NCBI GenBank assembly: GCA_023246095.1
Contig: JAHFJA010000004.1
Coordinates: 1 to 49,363 of the forward strand
Length of the DNA stretch: 49,363 nucleotides
Direction: 5' to 3'
DNA from: a bacterium
GTDB lineage: Bacteria > Patescibacteriota > Patescibacteriia > JACQRZ01
Below the pieces are notes generated by a model that saw nothing but the letters and a program-made list of their open reading frames with translations, did not search any database and was not told where the DNA came from. How positions within the stretch are numbered: position 1 is the first letter of the stretch; each line of letters opens with the position of its first letter. Position numbers and translations under genes: made by a program. Below, piece after piece: positions 1 through 9,900 of the stretch.

Positions 1-2
1 TC

Positions 3-986
3 ATGCTCATGCCATTGGGCGGAGCCTTTGCAAAACAGAAGGGGTTTACCCGCGGGATTATTTACGGCTCTTTCTTTTTGATTTTGTATTATGTGTTTTT
101 GTTTCAAGCCGCGTCGCATTCGGGATTTTTATTTTTGGCAATGCTCGCGTTTGCTCTCCAAAAAACATTTTTTTGGCCGGGGTTTCATGGCGATTTTGTT
201 TATTTTGGTCAGTCAAAAGAATGGGGCCGCGAGTTGGGAATCATGCAGATTGTTGGCTCGTTAGTCGTTATATTAGGTCCTATTTTTGGGGGGATCGCTA
301 TTGCCATGTTTGGTTTTAAAGTTCTTTTTATCATTGTGGTGGGGCTTATACTTGTTTCTAATATTCCACTGTTTATTACCAAGGAGACATTTGTTCCATC
401 AAGGTTGTGTTATAAGGATTGCTACCGCGAGTTATTTTCAAAAGACTACCGGCGTCATTTGTTGGGGTATATGGGGTTTGGAGAAGAATTGATTTGGCAA
501 TTTGCCTGGCCTCTGTTTGCATACCTTGTCCTCGCAAATGTGGTTGAGCTGGGGTCTCTGGTTGCCGCCACAATTGTTGGTAGTAGCATAATGCTTTTGT
601 ATATTGGGCGCCTTATCGATAAAACAGATCGAAAAAAAATAATGAAAGTGGGAGTTGTATTTTATGTGTTCTCGTGGATTTGCCGCGTGTTTATGGTCTC
701 TCCTTTTGGAATCCTCGCGAGCGATGTTTTTGCTCGAACCGTGCGTCATCCTGTTCAGTTACCACTCACTGCGGGGGTATACAAGCGAGCTACGGCGACA
801 AAGCATATCATCAAAACGGTGGTTTTGTTTGAAATGGCACTTTCTGTCGGTAAAATAATCACCGCTGCTACACTTGCATTTGTATTTTATTTCTGGGGTC
901 CACGATGGGATATCGCTTTCTCGCTGGGTGCGTTGCTTTCTTTGCTGTATCTCTTTCTTACTCACCGTTCGGAGAAGCATATATAG
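3..986 (+). CDS. MFS-like multi-TM transporter, probably 5'-truncated by window edge
   Basis: Hydrophobic multi-TM ORF with MFS-like loops (GRLIDKTDRKKIMKVG); begins at the first bases of the window so the true start may lie upstream. Confidence 0.7.
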   Translation: MLMPLGGAFAKQKGFTRGIIYGSFFLILYYVFLFQAASHSGFLFLAMLAFALQKTFFWPGFHGDFVYFGQSKEWGRELGIMQIVGSLVVILGPIFGGIAIAMFGFKVLFIIVVGLILVSNIPLFITKETFVPSRLCYKDCYRELFSKDYRRHLLGYMGFGEELIWQFAWPLFAYLVLANVVELGSLVAATIVGSSIMLLYIGRLIDKTDRKKIMKVGVVFYVFSWICRVFMVSPFGILASDVFARTVRHPVQLPLTAGVYKRATATKHIIKTVVLFEMALSVGKIITAATLAFVFYFWGPRWDIAFSLGALLSLLYLFLTHRSEKHI

Positions 987-1018
987 ACCTTATTTGATAA
1001 AATTTTCTAGTACATACT

Positions 1019-2074
1019 ATGAAATATCAAGACGAACCAGAAAAAGATAGCACGACGCCGTCTATCGTACCCATAGAGTACAAGGCATTTTTTGAGGATA
1101 TTAAAAATCGGATTCGGGAAGCGAACTACTCTGCCCTCAAGGCAGTAAACAGTGAGCTGATCAGTCTCTACCAGGACATAGGTATGCGGATAGTTGAGAC
1201 ACAAGAACAAAAGGGTTGGGGTAAATTTGTCGTTGAAACGTTGGCAGCAGATTTACAAAAAGAATTCCCTGGAACGCAAGGATACTCATCTTCGAATATT
1301 TGGAGAATGAGGACCTTTTACCTTATGTATAAAGATGATGTAAAACTCGCGCCATTGGTGCGAGAAATTGGTTGGACGCACAACGTTCTCATTATGGAGA
1401 AATGTAAAGATGCTACAGAAAGAGAATTTTATGTGCGATATACGAAAAGATTTGGTTTAACAAAAAGGGTTCTCGTTCATCACATAGAGACAAAGACCTA
1501 CGAACAGTATCTCCTAAATCAAACAAATTTTGACAAGACAGTACCAGTTTCAGTCCAACAGCACGCACATTTGGCGGTGAAAGATGAATATTCCTTTGAC
1601 TTCTTGGGGCTATCAGAAGAATACACTGAGAAAGAATTGGAAACAGGTCTCATGAACAACATGCGGAAATTCCTCATTGAAATGGGAGGATATTTTTCTT
1701 TTGTTGGCAACCAATATCGCCTGGAAGTAGGTGGCGAAGATTTCTTTATCGATCTATTGTTGTATCACCGGAAATTAAAGTGCCTTGTTGTTATTGAGTT
1801 GAAGTCAGGAAAGTTCAAACCCGAGTATACGGGGCAGATAAATTTTTACTTATCAGTCCTGAATGACACTATGAAATTGGAAGATGAAAATCCAGCAATA
1901 GGAATTATTTTGTGCAAGGAAAAAAATCGAGTCGTTGCTGAATATGCCCTCAAAGACATGCAACAACCAATCGGTGTTTCGACATATCGATTCACCGATG
2001 TACTCACAGAAGAACTTAAGAAGTATTTACCTACCGGCGAAGAGATGATGCGCGGTATGGAAGGATGGGAATAA
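1019..2074 (+). CDS. DUF1016 / YhcG-family PDDEXK nuclease domain protein
   Basis: N-terminal helical region (SLYQDIGMRIVETQEQKGWGKFVVETLAADLQKEFPGTQGYSSSNIWRMRTFY) and C-terminal nuclease-like FFIDLLLYHRKLKCLVVIELKSGKFKPEYTGQINFYLSVLND, characteristic of DUF1016. Confidence 0.88.
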   Translation: MKYQDEPEKDSTTPSIVPIEYKAFFEDIKNRIREANYSALKAVNSELISLYQDIGMRIVETQEQKGWGKFVVETLAADLQKEFPGTQGYSSSNIWRMRTFYLMYKDDVKLAPLVREIGWTHNVLIMEKCKDATEREFYVRYTKRFGLTKRVLVHHIETKTYEQYLLNQTNFDKTVPVSVQQHAHLAVKDEYSFDFLGLSEEYTEKELETGLMNNMRKFLIEMGGYFSFVGNQYRLEVGGEDFFIDLLLYHRKLKCLVVIELKSGKFKPEYTGQINFYLSVLNDTMKLEDENPAIGIILCKEKNRVVAEYALKDMQQPIGVSTYRFTDVLTEELKKYLPTGEEMMRGMEGWE

Positions 2075-2078
2075 TCAT

Positions 2079-2882
2079 ATGGCACATATTGCACAACGAC
2101 GATTTGGACAAAACTTTCTTACTGATAAGAACATTGCAAAAAAGATTATTAAACAAGCCGAAATTGCTGATAATGAAACAGTTATTGAGATCGGGCCGGG
2201 GCAGGGGGCTATTACTGTTTTGTTGTCTGAAGTGGCTAAAAAGGTATTTGCTATCGAGCTGGATCGCAATTTGATTCAGGGGCTGGAGGCCTTGGCGGGC
2301 GTGCATAGGAACATTTCCATCATTCCAGGAGATGCACTCAAGTGCTATGAAGAGGTGGTAAGGCGCATAGGGAGGGATCCGTATCTTGTCGTTGCAAATA
2401 TTCCTTACAACATTACCTCCGCAATTATTCGTACGATACTCACCACGACCCCTGTCGCGTCGAGGGTTGTTCTCATGGTGCAAAAAGAGGTAGCGCAGCG
2501 CATGGTATCAAAACCAGGAGATATGAATTTGTTGGCGTTGTCGGTACAACTATACGGCGATGTACGAAAGTGTTTTGATGTGGCACCCGGTTCATTTTCT
2601 CCGCAACCAAACGTGATGAGCGCGGTGATAGAAATCACTCCACACAAAAAAAATAATATTAGTGAAATGGATCCTGAAAAAATATTATCGATTGCACGCG
2701 GAGCATTTGCAAAAAAAAGGAAATTGCTCGCATCAAATTTAGCGGAGACGACATCTCACCCAAAGAGTGAAATTGTAGAAATACTAACGCGGTGCGCTAT
2801 CCCTACTAACGCGCGCGCTCAAAATTTATCGGTGAAGCAATGGGCGCAACTTTGCGAAGAGTTAGAAAGCGACCGGACATAA
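2079..2882 (+). CDS. rsmA: 16S rRNA (adenine1518-N6/adenine1519-N6)-dimethyltransferase
   Basis: RFGQNFLTDKNIAKKI, VIEIGPGQGAIT SAM-binding motif and NIPYNIT catalytic motif. Confidence 0.95.
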   Translation: MAHIAQRRFGQNFLTDKNIAKKIIKQAEIADNETVIEIGPGQGAITVLLSEVAKKVFAIELDRNLIQGLEALAGVHRNISIIPGDALKCYEEVVRRIGRDPYLVVANIPYNITSAIIRTILTTTPVASRVVLMVQKEVAQRMVSKPGDMNLLALSVQLYGDVRKCFDVAPGSFSPQPNVMSAVIEITPHKKNNISEMDPEKILSIARGAFAKKRKLLASNLAETTSHPKSEIVEILTRCAIPTNARAQNLSVKQWAQLCEELESDRT

Positions 2883-2923
2883 ATGAGTCTAACAACTGTG
2901 GATGAGTAAATAGTGCTCATCTT

Positions 2924-2941
2924 GCATTTTTGAAAAAATGC
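2924..2941 (+). terminator. AT-rich perfect inverted repeat downstream of rsmA
   Basis: GCATTTTT-GA-AAAAATGC palindrome; no strong U-tract, so termination is tentative. Confidence 0.35.
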
Positions 2942-3082
2942 CTCACACAAAAATAGTTTTTCTTTTTGTTATAAGAATCAAACGCTAAATACATGAAGAG
3001 ACATGATACAACGATGTTTCTGTCTTAATGCCCTATAAAAAAGCTTCAGAAAACGGTATAATAACAGTGTTAAAAACAGGCT

Positions 3083-3976
3083 ATGAATCTCGAGCAAATA
3101 TCAACACAAACAACACCACAAAATCCTCCGGGAAATGTCATCATGGGCATTATTATTTTTCTTGCGGTAATAGGTGCTGCAGTGGGTGGACTTTCGATCG
3201 TTCGTAACGTTCGGAGTCCATTTTTTGTTGGGGCCGGATCTACTGCTCCCGCAGCCATCGATACTACAGAGCAGGCGCAGGCTGCACAACGCGCGGAGAA
3301 TCTCAAAACTCAAGATACGGACGGAGATGGCATTAGCGATTTTGATGAACTGTATACGTACAAAACAAGCCCTTATCTTAAAGACACGGATAGTGATGGG
3401 TTTGATGACAAAACAGAAATAGCTTCCGGCCATGATCCGAACTGTCCTGAGGGACAAAATTGTTCTCGTCAGGACTTGGCTGAAAAACCAACAGACGGTA
3501 AAACTCAAATAGGTTTGCCTGACGTGTTTAAGGGTATTCAAACAGGGAGCTCTATTGATCAAGCACTTACCGCTGGAGTGGATCTTACACCTGACCAGAT
3601 TAGGACGCTTTTACGCCAAAAGGGGATGACAGACGATCAACTCAGTAAGTTTGATGACCAAACGCTCCTCCAGACATATAAAGACAGTATTGCCGAGGTG
3701 AAACAGAAGCAATCTGCTACTTCTACTACGGGCGTTACGACAATGCCAAGTACAGCGTCGACGCCACCATCATTACTCAATGCATCCACTATTCCAGTAG
3801 CTAGCCCCTCTGGCACGTCTGGAATAATTACTGATTACTCACAGCTTACTGCTCAACAGATACGCGATATGGCGATTTCATCGGGGCTTGTTACTAAGGA
3901 GCAACTTTCACAGATTGACGATGCTACATTGAAAGATTTGTTTATAAAATCTGTAAATACAGGCGCCACTCCATAG
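3083..3976 (+). CDS. Single-TM exported protein with thrombospondin type-3-like Ca-binding repeats and a duplicated C-terminal helical motif
   Basis: TM near N-terminus (VIMGIIIFLAVIGAAVGGLSIV); DTDGDGISDFDEL and DTDSDGFDDKTEI Ca-binding repeats; followed 1 nt later by the giant ORF. Confidence 0.75.
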   Translation: MNLEQISTQTTPQNPPGNVIMGIIIFLAVIGAAVGGLSIVRNVRSPFFVGAGSTAPAAIDTTEQAQAAQRAENLKTQDTDGDGISDFDELYTYKTSPYLKDTDSDGFDDKTEIASGHDPNCPEGQNCSRQDLAEKPTDGKTQIGLPDVFKGIQTGSSIDQALTAGVDLTPDQIRTLLRQKGMTDDQLSKFDDQTLLQTYKDSIAEVKQKQSATSTTGVTTMPSTASTPPSLLNASTIPVASPSGTSGIITDYSQLTAQQIRDMAISSGLVTKEQLSQIDDATLKDLFIKSVNTGATP

Positions 3977-3977
3977 T

Positions 3978-6900
3978 ATGAATTTTTACTTGTTTTTAAA
4001 AAAGTTTTTCACAATAACGATTGTAAGCCTTGTGGCTATTGTGTTTTTAATTGCTGGAACGGGAATTGGGAAGAGTGTGTATGCTCTGGGGTGGGATACA
4101 TTCAACGTACCTGATTTGGCAAGTTCCTTTACGACAACTGCAGATACTGCAACAACAGGTCTAGCAGCGGTATCAATTCCTGTGGATGTTACAACAAGTA
4201 TCCCTGACAAGATAGCTGATTTTTCAAAAATTGCTGCTGATATAGTCCAAGCTGCAACATATAAGAGTATTATGGGACTTGTTCGTTCATTTACAGCAAA
4301 AATGGTAGGCGATACCTTTGATTGGGTGCAGAAGGGCTTTCCTGGTGAAGGACCGGCTTTTTATACAACACCGTGGGATCAATGGATGCCCAATCTTTTT
4401 AATGATGCAGGGGGTTATTTCGTTGAAAGTCTTGTTGATGGATTTGTTCAAACGCAAAAGGAGGATGAGTTTACCAGCAGGACAAATGCGGATTTTAATA
4501 CTCTTATGTTTGATGCAACACAATGTCAGCAGGGCTCAAATATTCTTAAAGAAACCTGTCTTGCACAAGATCCGCCTATGGATCCGTGTGTTCCTTATGA
4601 GAGTAAATTAAAGGAATGTCAGGCTATTCAAGTGAAAATTGATAACCTGAATAATCAGATAAATCTTTTTACTGAACAACAAGCAGCTCATCGTGATAAT
4701 AGACGACAAGACCAACAAGGGGCTATATCTCCTGAAGCACAGCAATTTATGGATTCAGTGGTCTGTAAACCATCAGCAAGTCTGACATTGAAAATAGGTC
4801 TTGGCCTTTTTCCCGCTGCCGGTGCCGTCACACGACAACCAGTATGTAAAATTTCTGAGGCATATACTAATTGGAGCAGTCTCATTCAAAAAACAGGTAC
4901 TGACATCAAATCTAGCAACTGGAGTACTTTAGGAAGTTTTTTTGACCCCAACTCTACGGATCTAGGGACGGCCTTCAACGCTCAGGTTGCTCAATACGAT
5001 TATCAGTTACAAGCATCGCAACAGCAAGTTTCTCAACGCCAAGAAGCATCAAGCGAAGGAGGCTATAAATCAGTAGCAGAGACAGTTTCGGGTACAATTA
5101 AGACGCCAGGCTCGGTCGTAGGCAATGCAGTTGCAAAAGCCCTCGATGAAAGCGCAAAACCTAATCAACTCACGGGAAATCTTTTTGTTGATAGTCTTTC
5201 TGTTGTTTTGGAATCATTAACGGATACCTTGTATGGCAAGCTGACTGACACCTTTAAAAAAGGTATAGTTACTGCAAAAGCATGGAGCTTATACGGGTCT
5301 GATTATTTCAGTTTTAAGGGGGTTCAGGCGGCACAAAGGGGAGTAACAAAATTTGAGTCTACTGTGAAATTTATACAGCGAGATAATATAGATGTTACGA
5401 GTCGTCTATTATCAACAGAAACACCCGGGAACCCTGATGCTGGTACAATTGGTAAAGATTTGGCGATTGTATTGCAACAGCGCCTCACTCTTCATGATGC
5501 TATCGAAAAGGGATATATCAAAAAAAATGCGACATTTGGATTTGATTTTAATGACAAAGAACCAAGTGCAAAAGATGGCAATTTGCCATATAGATCGCTA
5601 GTGATCTTACGTAAATATCGGGTTGTTCCTGTGACATGGGAATTTGCTGCACTTTATATACACAATAAAAAAGGGGACGCATGTGGAACAGGAAAGAGTT
5701 GCACTATTGAAGACATGATTGATGCATTCGACAGGGTTGACGCGTCAGGAAACCCAACTTCTCCTTTTTATGGGCTCGTTGATCAAAATTGGGTGTTGAA
5801 ATTACCACCGACACGGTGTGAGTTGGAAGGCTATGGCCCAACCAATATAGTAAGTACAGTCAATAGGGAATGTAAGTTTGATACTAACGGTGATGGTGTT
5901 GTCGATTGTAGTGGTAATGAGACGACTGGCAGTAATCTTCCTGATTTTGATGTACCTGTTCCTCAAGTTAGTCGTGATGAAACGTGTGTTGATGAGCAAT
6001 CGTGTCTTGAAACTGATAGCAGTGGAAATTGTGTGCAGGGGAAATATGGCTACTGTATTCAAGAAAAGCAAACGTGGAATTTTAAAGCAGAGAGCTGTGA
6101 ACCACAGTATACTTCTTGTCGTGTGTTTACGAATCAGGGCACAGGAAGTACTTTGTCAGTCCTTACAAAATCCATTAGTACCTTTACGGGAGGATCGTGT
6201 GATGCGCAAGCGGCAGGATGCCATTGGCTGAGTTCTGTAAAAAATGCAAATACCAATATCCCATGGTCCAGTGATGATAGTGCGAAGGAGTATTTGAATG
6301 CACAGGCCGAGACTATCGCATGCGATGCAAGCGGTGAGGGGTGCGAGGCGGTAACCAATACGACCCGCCCAAATGGTCAAGAATATTATAAAATTGCACC
6401 AGAGTCGTTGCACTGTAGTTTTGCTGATAAAGGATTTGAAAAACCTGCTTGTGAGCCTTATGCTACTCAATGTTTAGCAATCCATGAGAATTGCGAATTG
6501 TACACTTCTGCCACCGACAATACGAGTATGGCGGGGAAACACCCCCTTGGAATCAATGAGTGTAATGCTTCGTGTGTTGGGTTAGGAGTCTATAATCAAG
6601 CTGCAACGCAATTTGATCCCCTTGTTTTTGATGTACCGTTTATCGCTGAAAAGGCACAGCAATGCAGTGCAGCAGATGTCGGCTGTGAAGAATTTACGAA
6701 TTTATCGAATGAGACAAAGGTCTATTATAAAGATGTTCAATCATGTGAAAAGACCCCCGCTGAACCCGAAACACCAACCCCGTTCTACAGTTGGTATGGT
6801 TCTGATACTACGGGGTTTAAGCTTGCTGTTATAAATATTAAACCAAACGCAAGTGGAGATCCTGCGTGTGGAAATGATCCGGCGACAGGTCAACCGTACC

Positions 6901-9900
6901 AGTGTGAATGTAGTAAGGGAATCTTTGATGCGCAAAGAGCGAATCCGCTGACGACAGGGTTCGCTTGCCGTGAATATATTAATAAAGCAGGTGCTGTCTC
7001 TTATCGATATTCCTCCAAGGTCGTTTATCAGACCGATGACTGCAGTCAGATGCGACGCTCAGCAAATGATGCTCCCTATAATTTCTCTCCATCGCATAGT
7101 ATTTCATGTACTCCGCAAGCCGCAGGATGTCGTCTATTTGAGGGAACGAAATCAGGGAATACTGCCACCGTTCTTGTTACGGATTTTGAGGACGGTACGT
7201 TAAATGACTGGACGACAAATTCGGGATCAGGAATATCGCCTTCAACAGAGGCACCGTTCCTGAATGGAAAGAGTTTGAAAATCGTCGGATCGGGCGCGCA
7301 AAGAATTACTCACCCTATTACGCTTCATAATGGGTATACTTATGTTGTTTCTTTTGACATCATAGGAAGTGGAGCTGGGTCGGTGAGCGCTGGATTTGAA
7401 TATGGTTCACCCTCGACAGTTTTGTCTATGGGAGATAATGCGACAACAGGAGATTGGAAACAGGTAACATTTTCATTGCCAAAAACGAACTTGCCGTCCG
7501 ATAACGCTGACGCAACTCTTGTTATAAACGCTCCTTCTGGCACTACGTATATCGACAACGTCGTCGTACGTGAAGCGCAGGGGATCGTGTATGCTATTGC
7601 AAACAAACTAAACGTTGGCGCATGTCAGGCAGTTATTTCGCCGGATGGTGCGACTCTGGAAGAAAAGGCAGCGGCATTGGGTAGCCAGCTTAATTGTAAA
7701 CTGTATACCGACACGGCCGGCAAGACACAGATATTAAAGGGAGTGGAACAACTGTGCCCTCTCGCTGTTGTAGGATGCAATGCATTTCATGTTATCCCTG
7801 CAAAAACAGGAGTCGCTGCCTATGATACGTATTTTGTCGCTGACCCGGCAAAGAAATGTGATGCATCTCAACAATCGTGTTCTGCATACGGGTTGCCAAC
7901 AATGGATCCAAAGACCGGGCACACAAAGATATCATATGAAGGAGCTTCTATCCCCTCAGTGAGCAATACGTGTGCAGCAGGGTACGTAATCGCCCCTGAT
8001 ACTAAATGTTATCCAAGATCACGAGAGGTGTGGACTACGGAATATTACAAGATTAAGGATAAGGCCACAGATAAAGCCACTGCCGGTGCGAGTTGTACTC
8101 CCGAACAACAGGATTGCCAAGACTTTACTGACGGGTCAGGTGGGTCAGAAGGATCTCACCGCTATTTCAAAGATCCATTAAACAGAGTCTGTGTGTGGAT
8201 GACGGGTACTGATCAAGCGAGTAGTGGATGGGTGGATAAAGATACCAAGGAACCGTGTGGTCCCGATACCACAATTAAACATGATCTTCCTGCTGGATAT
8301 GCTGGGTTGTGTCCAGAAACTGAGGATTATTGTCGCCAAGTAACCGATCCAGAATGTGTGACTACCCATAACAATGTTACTAACACTGACAACAATAATT
8401 TGCGTTCGAATTACGGTTCTGGTGTCACGGGTGAAGGCAACTTCTGTACGCCAAAATATTACATCAAGGATAATCCTAAAGAATTTGAGGATGCTTCGGC
8501 TGAGGCATGTCGTGGTCAGGTCAATCCAGCGATTGGGTGTTTGTTGTTTAGTGATTCCAATAAAAACGGAGGAGTCAATACCTATGATTCTGTTGCGCAT
8601 TACGATAGGTACGCTGCTACACAACAAAAACCTGTAGATTCGAGTCCTGCATTGACACCGTCATCGACCGGTAAAGATGCAAACGTCCTCTATAAAGTTG
8701 ATCTTGATCGTCAGTGTAAAACATGGCTCGCCTGTACATCTTCGGTGCGTGTTTCTGATGGCGGTTCAGGAAAGGGACCTCAGGATATTTGTCTCCAACG
8801 AAAGCCATGTGATAAGTGGGGGAATACTGATGAGCCATGCCAGAATTTTGTTCCTGAGGCCGATCCTCGTTACCCTGTGAATCCTCTGGTATACGGCCTG
8901 TATCATAACGATGCTCACGATACGGCGATTGCGCGTACTTTATCGGGGATTGCGCGACCGAATTTTACTTTCAACCCTATTTTGGGTGAATTGCCTTTTA
9001 CTGTCTTTGGTGGTCACGATAGCACCTTCTCTTGGAACCAGGTACTTGAGAATCCGGACCCTTTGAAAGATAATCGTCCAACCGCGTCATTAACTGGTCC
9101 GATGGGTGGCGTGGCGGACTTTAGTCTTTTGAATTCTTGTCGATTGTATCCCAAAGAAGATGCCCCTGTTGCGGACGGTCAGATGATGTATTGGAATTAT
9201 GTTGATGAGAATGGAAAGACTATTGAACCGAAAGTCCCGGTCGATGCATGCTACTACAAAGATCAGAACCTTAATCGTCAACAAGGTTTGTATGGCTACT
9301 GTCTAGAACCTTACCCTCAGTATTATGATTCTGGTGTAATGGGTGGGCAATATAGTGCTACAAAAAATGTTAATGCAGGTTATCAAAATTATTGTCTTAA
9401 CTGGTATCCTACCGGTTATATTTCCGGCCAATCCAGCGTGTTGGGGGGTGGTCATCCGATGTCAGCGTATAGTGGTGTAAAGCCATTATATTATTGTACT
9501 CAAAGCACAGGGGGAAAAAAAGGATTTGATTCAAATACCCCCGCATCGACTGAGATCATGACTGAGTACGCTGTGAAGACGCGAGACACTTCCATATTTC
9601 GATTTGCAAAATTTGGGGCTGAGATGCAACTTCGAGATACTAGTGGAGTTATATCCCTGTATAATGAAAATGTTGCTGAGGCTGCCACCGCTCAGTTTGA
9701 GGTACGTAATTTTTCAGGTGGACATGAGCTCGAAATTCCAACGTATCCTACTTCTAGTACATTGAGCAATCAGGTAGCATTAATCTTTACATTCCCTGAG
9801 AATAAGGATGCACAATATGCACATACCCTCACTTGCAATGTTGATACCAGCATGAAGGAAGGGATTGAAAATACATTGGGAATAGATCTTTATTTGGAAA

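Noticed and set aside
1019-2074. DUF1016 protein as a new defence system
   Set aside because: A lone YhcG/DUF1016 nuclease next to rsmA, with no recognisable restriction, toxin-antitoxin or phage partner nearby in this window; reported as an ordinary CDS only.
2031-2483. 150-aa minus-strand ORF over rsmA
   Set aside because: Antisense to confidently identified rsmA with no domain signal.
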